The notes under the pieces were generated by a model that had not been told where the DNA came from, made no database searches, and worked only from the letters and a program-made list of their open reading frames with translations. DNA of 64,000 bases from JALZKA01 sp963754045 (GTDB lineage Bacteria > Actinomycetota > Thermoleophilia > Solirubrobacterales > 70-9), in the NCBI GenBank assembly GCA_963754045.1, contig CAVWEN010000002.1, positions 558,001-622,000 on the forward strand, read 5' to 3'. Position numbers and translations under genes: made by a program. This document shows, in pieces, positions 24,315 through 33,075 of the stretch (positions within the stretch are counted from its first letter, which is position 1; every line of letters starts with the position of its first letter).

Positions 24315-24590
24315 ATGATCCCGACCTTGAAATTGATGATGACTAAAAAGCTTCTTCTCACTTCCGCGGTGCTGTGCGCAGCGCTACTGCTCGTCCTGTC
24401 GCCCGCTGCGTTTGCGGCGGAGTCGTCGCTCTCGGTCTACGGCGGTTCCGCCAAGGACCTCGTCGCCGTCGGCGACGGTGGCGCCCCGCTGCCCAGCACG
24501 GGCCTCGCCGTGGGCGCGCTCGTGCTTGCCGGAGCCATGCTCGTCGGCGTCGGCGCCGGCGCTCGGCGCTTCGCAGCTGACCGCGACTAG
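24315..24590 (+). CDS. Small LPSTG-anchored cell-wall protein
   Basis: The product is 91 residues from ATG 24315; ATG 24336 or 24339 is also possible. The signal peptide is KKLLLTSAVLCAALLLVLSP, cleaved near AFAAES. Only about 30 residues of mature chain follow before LPSTG, then the hydrophobic GLAVGALVLAGAMLVGVGA and a basic ARRFAADRD tail. This is a complete sortase sorting signal. The mature chain (SSLSVYGGSAKDLVAVGDGG) has no family I know. It could be a peptidoglycan-linked spacer or structural peptide. A sortase must be encoded elsewhere. Confidence 0.7.
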   Translation: MIPTLKLMMTKKLLLTSAVLCAALLLVLSPAAFAAESSLSVYGGSAKDLVAVGDGGAPLPSTGLAVGALVLAGAMLVGVGAGARRFAADRD

Positions 24591-24672
24591 ATAAGCCGAG
24601 CCAACGGCGCTGGAGATTTCGCTTCGCGCCTGGCGAATGGCCCTGATGGGCAATTCGTCGTGCGCCCGTTCA

Positions 24673-24678
24673 TAGACT
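24673..24678 (+). promoter_or_regulatory. TAGACT -10 box of the aldehyde dehydrogenase
   Basis: TAGACT ends 7 bases before ATG 24686. Transcription starting about 7 bases downstream would begin at the start codon, giving a leaderless mRNA. No ribosome site is visible. Confidence 0.45.
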
Positions 24679-24685
24679 GCCCTGG

Positions 24686-26254
24686 ATGGGGCAACTCGAC
24701 TCGTACAACCCCGCAACTGGCGCGCTCGTCGGTTCGGTCGCCACGATCGAGCCGAAACAGGTGGATGGCGTCGTTGCCGAGATCACCGAGGTGCAGCCGT
24801 TCTGGGCACAGCTTCGTCCTGAGGACCGCGGCCGCTATCTGAAGCGCGCGGCAGAGGCGCTCGTCGACGACCTCGATGAGGTCGCGGCACTGCTGACGGC
24901 CGAGCAGGGCAAACCGATTGCAGAGAGCTACACGATGGAGTTGCTGCCGACGATCGACGCGCTGCAGTGGTGTGCCGAGGAGGGGCCGGCGATCCTCGCC
25001 GACGAGCCGATCGGATACCCGCAGCCATTCTGGAAGCTCAAGCGCAGCCACTTCAGCTACGAGCCGATCGGGGTTGTTGGCGTGATCGCTCCGTGGAACT
25101 ATCCGTGGTCGATCCCGCTCGGTGAGGTCGCGATCGCGCTGATGGCCGGCAACGGCGTGATTCTGAAGCCCGCGAGCCTCACGCCGCTCCTCGGCGATCG
25201 GATCCAGCGCGCGTTCGAGCGCGGCGGCGTGCCGGAGGGCCTCGTGCGGGCCGTCCACGGCGGCGGCGCGGTGGGCCAGGCGATTTGCGAGTGCGACGGA
25301 GTGGGCAAGGTCTTCTTCACCGGCTCGGTCGAGGTCGGGCGCAAGGTGGGCGAGATCTGCGCGACCCGGATGAAGGGGTCGGTGCTCGAGCTGGGTGGCA
25401 AGGACCCGCAGATCGTTTGCGCCGACGCCGACCTCGAGAATGCGATCTCGGGTTGCGTCTGGGGCGCGTTCGCAAACGCGGGGCAGACCTGTTCGGGGAT
25501 CGAGCGCACCTATGTGCTGAGGGAGGTCGCCGACGAGTTCCTGGCGGGTGTTGTGCGCGAGACGGAGCGCCTTTCCATCGGCGATCCGTCCCAGTGGGAA
25601 ACCGAAATCGGTCCGATGGTCTCGGCCGACCAGGCTGACTTGGTGACCGAGCTGATCGACGATGCGCTCGCCTCGGGGGCCGAGCGCCTGACCGGCGGTC
25701 CGCAGGAGGTTCCGGGCCACGAGGGCCGCTTCATCGCGCCGACCGTTCTCACCGGCCTTCGCGACGACATGCGGATCATGCGCGAGGAGATCTTCGGGCC
25801 CGTCGCGCCGATTCTGGTGGTCGACAGCGAGGCCGAGGCGGTCGAGCGCGCCAACGACTCGGAGTTCGGCCTCGGCGCCTCGGTCTGGACCCGCGACCGT
25901 GCCAAGGGCGAGCGAATGGCGCGTCAGATCGAATCGGGGATGGTCTGGATCAACGACCACTCCTACTCGCACGGCGCCTGCCAGTGCTCGTGGGGAGGCG
26001 TCAAGGACTCCGGGCTCGGCCGGTCGCACTCGAAGTTCGGGTTCTATGAGTGCGTGAACGTCAAGCACATCGCCTGGGAGCCCGGGCTCACCCGAAACTT
26101 CTGGTGGCAGCCCTACGACGAGGCGCTCGGCGACGCCCTACGTTCCTCCGCCCGCCTGCTCTACGGAGCGAGGGGCTCGCGCCTGCGCGGCCTGCGCGAG
26201 GGCGCCGCGCCTCTGCTCAAGGTCGGCGCTCGCACCCTGCGCAAGGGCCGCTAG
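24686..26254 (+). CDS. NAD(P)-dependent aldehyde dehydrogenase
   Basis: The product is 522 residues. The ALDH catalytic cysteine is Cys269 in ANAGQTCSGIER and the general base Glu235 is in VLELGGKDPQ. WNYPWSIP, FTGSVEVGRKV, EEIFGPVAP and VWINDHSYSHG are further class motifs. It oxidises an aldehyde to the acid with NAD(P)+. The last 50 residues, after the usual ALDH end, are basic (LLYGARGSRLRGLREG) and may be a membrane- or partner-binding tail. The TAGACT box upstream indicates its own promoter. The substrate is undetermined. Confidence 0.88.
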   Translation: MGQLDSYNPATGALVGSVATIEPKQVDGVVAEITEVQPFWAQLRPEDRGRYLKRAAEALVDDLDEVAALLTAEQGKPIAESYTMELLPTIDALQWCAEEGPAILADEPIGYPQPFWKLKRSHFSYEPIGVVGVIAPWNYPWSIPLGEVAIALMAGNGVILKPASLTPLLGDRIQRAFERGGVPEGLVRAVHGGGAVGQAICECDGVGKVFFTGSVEVGRKVGEICATRMKGSVLELGGKDPQIVCADADLENAISGCVWGAFANAGQTCSGIERTYVLREVADEFLAGVVRETERLSIGDPSQWETEIGPMVSADQADLVTELIDDALASGAERLTGGPQEVPGHEGRFIAPTVLTGLRDDMRIMREEIFGPVAPILVVDSEAEAVERANDSEFGLGASVWTRDRAKGERMARQIESGMVWINDHSYSHGACQCSWGGVKDSGLGRSHSKFGFYECVNVKHIAWEPGLTRNFWWQPYDEALGDALRSSARLLYGARGSRLRGLREGAAPLLKVGARTLRKGR

Positions 26255-26258
26255 CGCG

Positions 26259-26909
26259 CTAGACGCCCACCTGGAACGGGATCGGCGGCGACCACCTGCT
26301 CGAGCGCTTCGGCTTGCGCCCCGGCTTCGGCTTGACGAACGTCCTTACCCGGACCTGGTAGGTGCGGTTCGGGTTGGCGTTGATCGGCTTGTTGTTACCC
26401 CCGAACACGCCGTTGGTTCTGCGGGTCCGTCGCTTCCAGTCCTTCCAGCGCTTGCCCTGGAGGCGGTACTGAACCGCGAAGCGATGGTTGGTCTCGGCCT
26501 CCTCGTCGGCCCAGGTGATCACGGCCGTGTCGCCGAGTCCCGCGCTGATCGTGGGACGGACACGGAGGAACCCGTCCATGCCGCCGGCGCGCGAGCCGTG
26601 AACCTCGCAGTAGTAGTGGTAGGTGCCAGCCGAGACGTGCAGCTGCTTCTCCGGCATCTGGTTGGGCGGGCCCGTGCGAAACAGGCGCTTGTCCTGGCGG
26701 ATGTTGTGGGAAAGCGCGGGCGGATTGGGATCAGCGATCCAGACGCCTTCGGTGCTCCCCGCAGATACGACCGCGTTCGCCTTGCGCGGTGTGAACGAAC
26801 TGTTGTCGAAGTTGATCTCGGGGTTGGGGTTGACCCCTGCCTGCGCTATCGCCACGAGCACGGACGCTGCCGCAATCGTCGTCGCCCCGATCCGAACGAT
26901 GTCCTTCAT
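26259..26909 (-). CDS. Secreted cupredoxin with C-terminal fibronectin-III-like domain
   Basis: The product is 216 residues with a signal peptide (TTIAAASVLVAIAQAG) and a good GGGGAGG ribosome site. Type I copper ligands fit His68 (SHN), Cys101 and His104 (YYCEVHG) and Met111 (GGMDGFL), as in plastocyanin-like proteins. Residues 115-216, with ITWADEEAETNHRFAVQYRL and TYQVRVRTF, resemble an FnIII fold. It may carry electrons at the cell surface. It converges with the aldehyde dehydrogenase with 4 bases between stops and diverges from ccmA, which suits a link to cytochrome c biogenesis. Confidence 0.8.
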   Translation of the reverse strand: MKDIVRIGATTIAAASVLVAIAQAGVNPNPEINFDNSSFTPRKANAVVSAGSTEGVWIADPNPPALSHNIRQDKRLFRTGPPNQMPEKQLHVSAGTYHYYCEVHGSRAGGMDGFLRVRPTISAGLGDTAVITWADEEAETNHRFAVQYRLQGKRWKDWKRRTRRTNGVFGGNNKPINANPNRTYQVRVRTFVKPKPGRKPKRSSRWSPPIPFQVGV

Positions 26910-26959
26910 AGCTGCGCCTCCCCGTTCAAGTTCCCCCGTCTGCTGTGAGAATCAGGGTA

Positions 26960-27670
26960 GTGCGCTCCGAAACCGCTGTCCAGTCGCACGCGATCGAAGC
27001 GCGCGCCCTGCGCCGCGACTTCGGTGACGTCCCGGTCCTGCGGGATGTGTCGTTCCGGCTCGAGTCCGGGTACAGCCTGGTCGTGCTGGGCCCGAACGGT
27101 GCCGGCAAGTCCACGCTGCTGCGGATGCTGGCGACGCTGCTGCGCCCGAGCGGTGGTGAGATCGTCCTCCACGGCGCCGAGCTGCCGCGGGAGAGCTGGA
27201 AGGCACGCGGCCGGATCGGTTATCTGGGTCACGATCCTCTCCTCTACCGCGACCTGACGGCCGCCGAGGCCCTGGGGTTCCACGCGCGCCTGCACGAGAT
27301 CGAGGCGCCGGGCGAGCGTGTGGCCGAGCTGCTTGGAGCCGTCGGGCTGGCTCGTAAGGCAGGCCAGCTGGTCCGCACGCTCTCGGCCGGACAGTTGCAG
27401 CGGCTGGCCGTATGCCGCTGCGTCCTGCACGGTCCCGATCTCCTCCTGCTCGACGAGCCGGGTTCAAACCTCGATCCGGCGGGCCTCGAGACCGTCGCGC
27501 CCCTGATCGGTCCCGGGGAGGGACGGACGCGTGTTGTGGTGACCCACGACGTGGATCGCGGCCTTGGCGAGGCCGACCGGGCGCTGGTGCTGGAGGCCAA
27601 CGGTACGGTCGCATACGAGGGTCCCGCCGACGGGATCACGCCCGCCCAAGCGCGCCAGGTCTACGTATGA
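26960..27670 (+). CDS. ccmA: Cytochrome c maturation ABC transporter ATPase CcmA
   Basis: The product is 236 residues from GTG 26960, which has AGGG just upstream; a GTG at 26945 lacks a ribosome site. Walker A is GPNGAGKST, the signature is LSAGQLQR, Walker B is LLLLDEPGSNLD, and the H-loop is VTHDVDR. With CcmB it forms the exporter that drives release of holo-CcmE in System I. The 4-base overlap with ccmB and the following ccmC fix the assignment over other ABC ATPases. Confidence 0.88.
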   Translation: MRSETAVQSHAIEARALRRDFGDVPVLRDVSFRLESGYSLVVLGPNGAGKSTLLRMLATLLRPSGGEIVLHGAELPRESWKARGRIGYLGHDPLLYRDLTAAEALGFHARLHEIEAPGERVAELLGAVGLARKAGQLVRTLSAGQLQRLAVCRCVLHGPDLLLLDEPGSNLDPAGLETVAPLIGPGEGRTRVVVTHDVDRGLGEADRALVLEANGTVAYEGPADGITPAQARQVYV

Positions 27671-28338
27671 GCTCCGCGTTTAGAGCGATCCTCGCCAAGG
27701 ACCTGCGGATCGAGCTGCGCACGCTGCAGTCGCTGCCGGCGATGGCGCTGTTTGCCATCACCACGTTCGTGATCTTTCGCTTCGGGCTCGACCGGACCTC
27801 TCTCGATGGCAGTCTTGCGGCAGGCGTCCTGCTGGTTACGGTTCTCTTCGCGGCGATGCTCGCGATCAGCCGCCTGTTCGTCGCCGAGCGCGACGAGGGC
27901 GGGTTCGACGCCATCCGGCTGGCCCCGGTCGATGGCACGTCCCTGTTCGCGGCAAAGGTGGCGGCCCTGGTGATCTATCTCGCGATACTGGAGGCGGTCG
28001 CGCTGGTCACCTTTGCCGCATTCTTTCTCGACGGCTTCGGAGCCCTGCCGGGGCTCGCGCTGGTCCTGCTGCTCACGAACCTCGGCTTGGCGGCGGTCGG
28101 CACGGTTGTCTCGACGATCGGCGCAAACTCGCGAGCGCGCGATCTGCTGACCCCGCTGATCCTGCTGCCGCTCTCGGTACCGCTGATGATTGCCGCCGCC
28201 GGCGCGGCTGAGCCCCAGCTCGCCGCAAGCGGAGCATCCTGGGATGGCGCCGGGGAGTGGCTGGCGACGCTCGCTCTCTACGATCTGGTGTTCCTCGCGC
28301 TGGGCTACGCCGTCTATGACTTCCTGCTCGAGGATTGA
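27667..28338 (+). CDS. ccmB: Cytochrome c maturation membrane protein CcmB
   Basis: The product is 223 residues from an ATG that overlaps the ccmA stop. It has six hydrophobic spans and the cytoplasmic motif FVAERDEGGFDAIRLAP, typical of CcmB. It is the membrane partner of CcmA. The order ccmA-ccmB-ccmC is that of System I operons. Confidence 0.88.
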   Translation: MSSAFRAILAKDLRIELRTLQSLPAMALFAITTFVIFRFGLDRTSLDGSLAAGVLLVTVLFAAMLAISRLFVAERDEGGFDAIRLAPVDGTSLFAAKVAALVIYLAILEAVALVTFAAFFLDGFGALPGLALVLLLTNLGLAAVGTVVSTIGANSRARDLLTPLILLPLSVPLMIAAAGAAEPQLAASGASWDGAGEWLATLALYDLVFLALGYAVYDFLLED

Positions 28339-28348
28339 CCTCCAAACG

Positions 28349-29083
28349 ATGAGATCGCCAAGCACCAGAGCCCTTGCGCTGGCCACCGTGACCGTTCTCG
28401 TGGCGGCGTTCGCGATGGTCTTCTTCTACGCCCCGCTGGACGCGGACCAAGGCTTCGTGCAGAAGATCTTCTACGTGCACGTCCCGATCGCGATCTGCGC
28501 GCTGATCGGGTTCGTGGTCGGCGCTTTCCACGCGATCCGCCACCTGCGATCAGGCGACCCGATCCACGATGTCCGCTCTTACGTGTCAATCCACACGGGC
28601 GTGATCTTCGGTGTTGGCGCGCTCATCACCGGCTCGATCTGGGCCCGCGCGGCCTGGGGCAAGTGGTGGGTCTGGGAGGAGCCGACGCTGGTCTCCTTCC
28701 TGATCGTCTTCCTTCTCTACGCCACGTACTACCCGCTGCGATACGCGATTGCCGACCGCGAGCGCCAGGCTCGCTATGCCTCGGTGTTCGCCATCACCGC
28801 TGGTGCGTTCGTGCCGCTCAACTTCATGGCCGTGCGCATGGCCGAGTCGCTGGTGCATCCACGGGTATTCGCCACCGCCGACGGAGGCTTGCCCGGCTCG
28901 ATGGCGCTGACGGTCTTGATCGCGCTCGTGGGCATGGGGCTGCTGTTCTGGACGCTCGTGCGCTTCGAGCTCGCGGCGAAGTCGACCAAGGCCCAGCTCT
29001 CGCGCCTGCGTAGAGCGCTCGATTCAGAGGGCCCCGAACCCGGTGCGTCGCGAATCGCGCCCACCGTGCCCCAGACCTCCTGA
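28349..29083 (+). CDS. ccmC: Heme-handling protein CcmC
   Basis: The product is 244 residues from ATG 28349. Six spans are visible. FYVHVPIAICAL and SIHTGVIFGVGALITGSIW carry the conserved histidines. The tryptophan-rich heme site is WGKWWVWEEP. In most CcmC this reads WGxxWxWDxRLT, so the Asp is Glu here and the RLT part differs. CcmC delivers heme to CcmE. It is followed without a gap by a CcmD-like protein and hemA, linking heme synthesis to cytochrome maturation. Confidence 0.88.
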   Translation: MRSPSTRALALATVTVLVAAFAMVFFYAPLDADQGFVQKIFYVHVPIAICALIGFVVGAFHAIRHLRSGDPIHDVRSYVSIHTGVIFGVGALITGSIWARAAWGKWWVWEEPTLVSFLIVFLLYATYYPLRYAIADRERQARYASVFAITAGAFVPLNFMAVRMAESLVHPRVFATADGGLPGSMALTVLIALVGMGLLFWTLVRFELAAKSTKAQLSRLRRALDSEGPEPGASRIAPTVPQTS

Positions 29084-29253
29084 TGCCGGCACTACCACTC
29101 GACGAAGCAGGCAAGTACGTCGCCGGGGCGTATCTCGTCTTTTTGGCGCTGGTGCTCGTGTACGTCGCGATCATGGCCGTCAAGCTCGACCGGATGCAGC
29201 GCGACCTCGCGGACCTCGCGGACCTCGCCGAACGGCGGAGCGGGAATGGCTGA
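29083..29253 (+). CDS. CcmD-like small membrane protein
   Basis: This 56-residue reading frame starts at the ATG sharing one base with the ccmC stop (TGATG) and ends inside hemA (8-base overlap). It has one membrane span (YLVFLALVLVYVAIMAVKL) followed by a charged, heptad-like tail (RMQRDLADLADLAERR). CcmD proteins are equally small, single-span and coded right after ccmC, and keep CcmC and CcmE together. Assignment rests on position and topology, as sequence similarity in this family is low. Confidence 0.7.
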   Translation: MPALPLDEAGKYVAGAYLVFLALVLVYVAIMAVKLDRMQRDLADLADLAERRSGNG

Positions 29254-30589
29254 CCTGCTCTGCCTCGGGGTCTCGCACAAGACCGCTCCGCTCGAGCTGC
29301 GCGAGCGACTGGCGCTGCCCGAGGGGCGCGCGGTCGGTGTCCTCGGCGAGCTGCTTGTAGCCGACGAGATCGTCGAGGCCGCGGCGATCTCCACCTGCAA
29401 CCGCACCGAGCTCTACATCCACGCCGCCGACCCCGTGGGCGCCGAGTCGCTTGCGCTCAGCGTGCTGGCCCGGGTCGCCGAGATCCGGCTGACCGAGCTG
29501 GTCAGCCACCTCTACTCGATGCGCGGCTCGGAGGCGGCGAACCATCTCTTCCGGGTCACGGCCGGGCTCGACTCGATGATCGTCGGGGAAACCGAGGTGC
29601 AGGGCCAGGTCAAGCGCGCCTACGAGCTGGCCCTCGTGGAGAGCGCCAGCGGCCCGGTGCTCAACCGCCTCTTTCGCGGCGCGCTGGCGGCAGGCAAGCG
29701 AGCCCGGAGTGAGACCGCGCTGTCCGAGCGGGCGCTTTCCGTCCCGCAGGTCGCGGTCGAGCTCGCCCAGCGCAACCTCGGCGACCTCGAGGACCGCAGC
29801 GTCCTCGTGGTCGGCGCCGGCGAGACCGCCGAGCTGACCGCTCGCGCACTGGCGGCGCGCGGGGTGAATGCGGTCTTCATCGCCAACCGCCATTACGATC
29901 GCGCGATCGGCCTGGCCCAGCGCTTCGGTGGTAGCGCGGTGCGCTTCGAGGAGCTGCCCACCCTGCTTGCCGGAGCCGACATTGTCGTCTCCTCTACGTC
30001 CTCGCCACACCACGTGATCGAGCGCGAGGGTCTCTCCGAGGTGATGGAGGTTCGCGCCGGACGACCGCTGCTGCTGATCGACCTGGCCGTCCCCCGCGAC
30101 ATCGCGCCCGGATGCCGCGAGCTTGCGGGCGTGAGCGTGCACGACATGGACGACCTCCAATCGCTGGTGGAGCGCAACGCCTCGGGGCGCGAAGCGGAGG
30201 CAAAGCGTGCCGAGCAGATCCTGCGCTCGGAGCTGGGGCGCTTTGAGCGCTGGCTCGCCTCCCAGGAGGTGACGCCCACCATCGCCGCCCTGCGCGAGCG
30301 CGCAACCGAGGTCGTCGAGCGGACCCTTGCCGAGAACGATGGTCGCTGGGAGGACCTTAGCGACGCCGACCGCGAGCGGTTGAAGACGATGGCCTTCGCG
30401 ATCGCGAACCGGATCCTGCACGAGCCGACCCTGCGGCTCAAGCGCGATGCTGCCGACGGTGAGGCCGCGGCCGGCCATGTGCACGCGCTACGAGATCTGT
30501 TCGGCCTCGACGGTGAGACCGAGCCGCACGCCGACGCGGACGCGGACGTGACCGAGCTCGACGAGCGCCGCCGCGCCAAGCGCGGCTGA
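29246..30589 (+). CDS. hemA: Glutamyl-tRNA reductase
   Basis: The product is 447 residues from ATG 29246. The active-site Cys51 is in ISTCNRTELYI. GLDSMIVGETEVQGQVK and the NADPH site VLVVGAGETAEL are conserved. The C-terminal dimerisation helices end near residue 420, followed by a charged tail (TEPHADADADVTELDERRR). It makes glutamate-1-semialdehyde, the first committed step of C5-pathway tetrapyrrole synthesis. It is followed by hemC after 8 bases. Confidence 0.95.
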   Translation: MADLLCLGVSHKTAPLELRERLALPEGRAVGVLGELLVADEIVEAAAISTCNRTELYIHAADPVGAESLALSVLARVAEIRLTELVSHLYSMRGSEAANHLFRVTAGLDSMIVGETEVQGQVKRAYELALVESASGPVLNRLFRGALAAGKRARSETALSERALSVPQVAVELAQRNLGDLEDRSVLVVGAGETAELTARALAARGVNAVFIANRHYDRAIGLAQRFGGSAVRFEELPTLLAGADIVVSSTSSPHHVIEREGLSEVMEVRAGRPLLLIDLAVPRDIAPGCRELAGVSVHDMDDLQSLVERNASGREAEAKRAEQILRSELGRFERWLASQEVTPTIAALRERATEVVERTLAENDGRWEDLSDADRERLKTMAFAIANRILHEPTLRLKRDAADGEAAAGHVHALRDLFGLDGETEPHADADADVTELDERRRAKRG

Positions 30590-30597
30590 GCCGGGCC

Positions 30598-31464
30598 GTG
30601 CGGATCGCAACTCGCGGCAGCGCCCTGGCGCTCGCCCAGGCCGAGGCCGTCGGCGCTGCAATCGGAGCGGTCGAGCTGGTGCGTGTGGCCAACCTCGATG
30701 GCGACCCAGGCGACAAGGCGCGCTTCGTACGCAGTGTCGAGCGTGCCCTGCTCGACGGCAACGCGGAGCTCGGCGTGCACTCTGCGAAGGACCTGCCGGG
30801 CGTGATGCCCGATGAGCTTGCCCTCGCAGGCGTGCCGGCGCGAGAGGATCCAGCCGACGCCTATGTGGGCGACGCCGCCGCGTTGGCTGACGTGCCCGAG
30901 GGCGCTCGCATCGGCACGGCCAGCCTGCGCCGCAGATCCCAGCTGCTGGCGCTCCGCGACGACCTCCAAGTGGTCGAGGTGCGCGGCAACGTGGACACCC
31001 GGCTGCGCAAGCTCGCCGCCGGGGAGGTGGACGGCCTGGTGCTGGCCGTTGCCGGCCTGAAGCGCCTGGGCCGCGAGGATGAGATCGCCTTCCGGTTTGG
31101 GGCTGACGAGATGGTGCCAGCGCCGGGCCAGGGTGCCCTCGCGCTGCAGACCCGCTCCGACGACGCCGCCGCCCGTGCCGCCGCGGCAGCAGTCAGCGAC
31201 CGCGAGGCGTTGATCGAGTTCACGGCCGAGCGAGCCGCGGTGGGTGTGTTAGGCGCAACGTGCGAGACCCCGGTTGGGATCTGCGCGCGCCATCTCGAAG
31301 GCACCCTGGCGGTGGCCGGCTACGCCGGGCTTCCCGACGGCAGCGAGTGGGTGCGCGACGCCCTGCGCGGCGACCCGGAGCAACCGGCCGCGCTGGGCGA
31401 GGCGATCGCGGAACGGCTGCTGGCCGCTGGCGCCGGCGACATCCTCGAGCGGGCGTCTGGATGA
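30598..31464 (+). CDS. hemC: Porphobilinogen deaminase (hydroxymethylbilane synthase)
   Basis: The product is 288 residues from GTG 30598. Motifs are RIATRGSALALAQA, HSAKDLPG, GTASLRRRSQLLA, and the dipyrromethane-cofactor cysteine Cys222 in VLGATCETPVG, where the usual GG is GA. It polymerises four porphobilinogens. It is slightly shorter than most family members. Its stop overlaps the next start (ATGA). Confidence 0.95.
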   Translation: MRIATRGSALALAQAEAVGAAIGAVELVRVANLDGDPGDKARFVRSVERALLDGNAELGVHSAKDLPGVMPDELALAGVPAREDPADAYVGDAAALADVPEGARIGTASLRRRSQLLALRDDLQVVEVRGNVDTRLRKLAAGEVDGLVLAVAGLKRLGREDEIAFRFGADEMVPAPGQGALALQTRSDDAAARAAAAAVSDREALIEFTAERAAVGVLGATCETPVGICARHLEGTLAVAGYAGLPDGSEWVRDALRGDPEQPAALGEAIAERLLAAGAGDILERASG

Positions 31465-32966
31465 GCGCGCGAGCGGGCGTCGCCTACCTCGTCGGAGCGG
31501 GTCCCGGGGATCCCGGGCTGATGACGGCTCGCTCGCTGGCGCTCATCGCCACCGCCGACGTGATCCTCTACGACCGTTTGATCCCGGCGGGAGCCCTCGA
31601 CGGCGCGCGCGATGACGCCGAGCTCGTGTACGTCGGCAAGCAGCCCGGCGAGGTCGCGATGGAGCAGGAGCGGATCGGCGAGGAACTCGTGGCGCGTGCT
31701 CGGGACGGCAAGAGCGTCGTCCGGTTGAAGGGCGGTGACCCGTTCGTCTTCGGCCGCGGCGGAGAGGAGGCTGAGGCGTTGGCGGCAGCGGGCCTCCCGT
31801 TCGAGATCGTGCCCGGCGTGACGGCGGGCGTCGCCGCTCCGGCCTATGCGGGGATCCCTGTCACCCACCGTGACGACTCGTCGGCCGTTGCCTTCGTCAC
31901 CGGACACGAGGATCCGGGCAAGCCTGAGACCGCTCTCGATTGGAATGCGCTCGCGGCCTTCCCGGGAACGCTCGTCCTCTACATGGGCGTAAAGAACCTG
32001 CCGGACATCGCCCGGCGCCTCGCCGCCGCGGGGCGTGACCCGAACGAGCCAGCGGCTGCGGTCGAGCGGGGCACCTATCCGAGGCAGCGCGTGGTCGCGG
32101 CGACCCTGGCGACGCTCGCCGAGGAGGTCGAGAAGGCCGACCTGCGCCCGCCGTCGATCCTGCTTTTCGGCCCCGTGGCCGCGAGGCGCGAGGAGATCGC
32201 CTGGCTGGAAGCCCGGCCGCTGCACGGCCTGCGGGTCGTCGTTACCAGGGCGCGCGCCCAGGCCAGTGGGCTGGCCGGCGCCCTCTCAGATCTCGGCGCC
32301 GAGGTCGTTCAGCTTCCCGCGATCCGGATCGAGGCGCGAACCGGCTCGGCCGAGGTCGCGGCCGCGATCGAGGCGCTGCACACCTACGCGCTCGTCTGCT
32401 TCACCAGCCCGAACGGGGTCCGCCTTCTCTTCGACGCTATGGCCGATCGCGGCGTCGACGCGCGGGCGCTGGCGGCGGCGCAGGTGGCGGCCATCGGGCC
32501 CGGCACGGCCCGTGTCCTCCGTCAGCGAGGTGTCGTCGCCGACGTGGTGCCGGAACGCTTCGTCGCCGAAGCGCTGGTGGAGGCGCTCGAGCCGCTCGAC
32601 GTCCAGGGCAAGCCCGTGCTGGTCGCCCGTGCCGCCGAGGCGCGCGAGGTCCTGCCCGACGCCCTGCGTGATCGCGGCGCCGACGTGGACGTTGTGGCGG
32701 TCTACGAGACGGTGCGCGAGCAACCGGGCCCAGAGGCAATCGCGGCGGCCATGGAAGCCGACTACCTCACGTTCACCTCCTCATCCACGGTGCGCAACTT
32801 TCTCGAGGTGACCGGGGGCAGCGTGCCAGATGGAGCGCGGGTCGTCTCGATCGGCCCTGTGACCAGTGAGACAGCGCGGGAGGCCGGACTCGAGGTTCAC
32901 GTCGAGGCCTCACGTCACGACCCCGCCGGCCTGGTCGAGGCACTGGTCGCCGACGCTGCGAGATGA
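31461..32966 (+). CDS. cobA-hemD: Uroporphyrinogen-III C-methyltransferase / uroporphyrinogen-III synthase fusion
   Basis: The product is 501 residues from ATG 31461. Residues 1-245 form the SAM-dependent CobA/SUMT domain: YLVGAGPGDPGLMTARSL, VRLKGGDPFVFGRGGEE, PGVTAGVAAPAYAGIPVTHR. Residues about 255-500 form the HemD domain: VVVTRARAQASGLAGAL, CFTSPNGVRLLF, YLTFTSSSTVRNF. The fusion makes uroporphyrinogen III and methylates it at C2 and C7 to precorrin-2, the branch to siroheme and cobalamin. This fusion is common in actinobacteria and firmicutes. It is the last gene of the heme run. Confidence 0.93.
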   Translation: MSARAGVAYLVGAGPGDPGLMTARSLALIATADVILYDRLIPAGALDGARDDAELVYVGKQPGEVAMEQERIGEELVARARDGKSVVRLKGGDPFVFGRGGEEAEALAAAGLPFEIVPGVTAGVAAPAYAGIPVTHRDDSSAVAFVTGHEDPGKPETALDWNALAAFPGTLVLYMGVKNLPDIARRLAAAGRDPNEPAAAVERGTYPRQRVVAATLATLAEEVEKADLRPPSILLFGPVAARREEIAWLEARPLHGLRVVVTRARAQASGLAGALSDLGAEVVQLPAIRIEARTGSAEVAAAIEALHTYALVCFTSPNGVRLLFDAMADRGVDARALAAAQVAAIGPGTARVLRQRGVVADVVPERFVAEALVEALEPLDVQGKPVLVARAAEAREVLPDALRDRGADVDVVAVYETVREQPGPEAIAAAMEADYLTFTSSSTVRNFLEVTGGSVPDGARVVSIGPVTSETAREAGLEVHVEASRHDPAGLVEALVADAAR

Positions 32967-32983
32967 TCGACGCCCACAGCCGC

Positions 32984-33029
32984 CTGCTGAAGGGTTCAGG
33001 TGGCCAGAACAACCACAACCCTTCATCAG
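32984..33029 (+). terminator. Long stem-loop after cobA-hemD
   Basis: CTGCTGAAGGGTT (32984-32996) pairs with AACCCTTCATCAG (33017-33029) with one mismatch, and the interior GTGG/CCAC adds a further stem. No T-run follows. It lies 17 bases after the cobA-hemD stop and 46 bases before birA, so it probably terminates or processes the ccm-hem transcript. Confidence 0.5.
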
Positions 33030-33075
33030 ATGCTGCCCCGACCAATGAGCGCCGTGACGGGTTGGGGAGCGCCTG

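Noticed and set aside
24587..26068. 493-codon open frame antisense to the aldehyde dehydrogenase
   Set aside because: It mirrors the third-position G+C bias of a clear ALDH gene and matches no family.
29180..30484. 434-codon open frame antisense to hemA
   Set aside because: hemA has all catalytic motifs on the plus strand; the antisense frame is low-complexity and typical of high-G+C shadowing.
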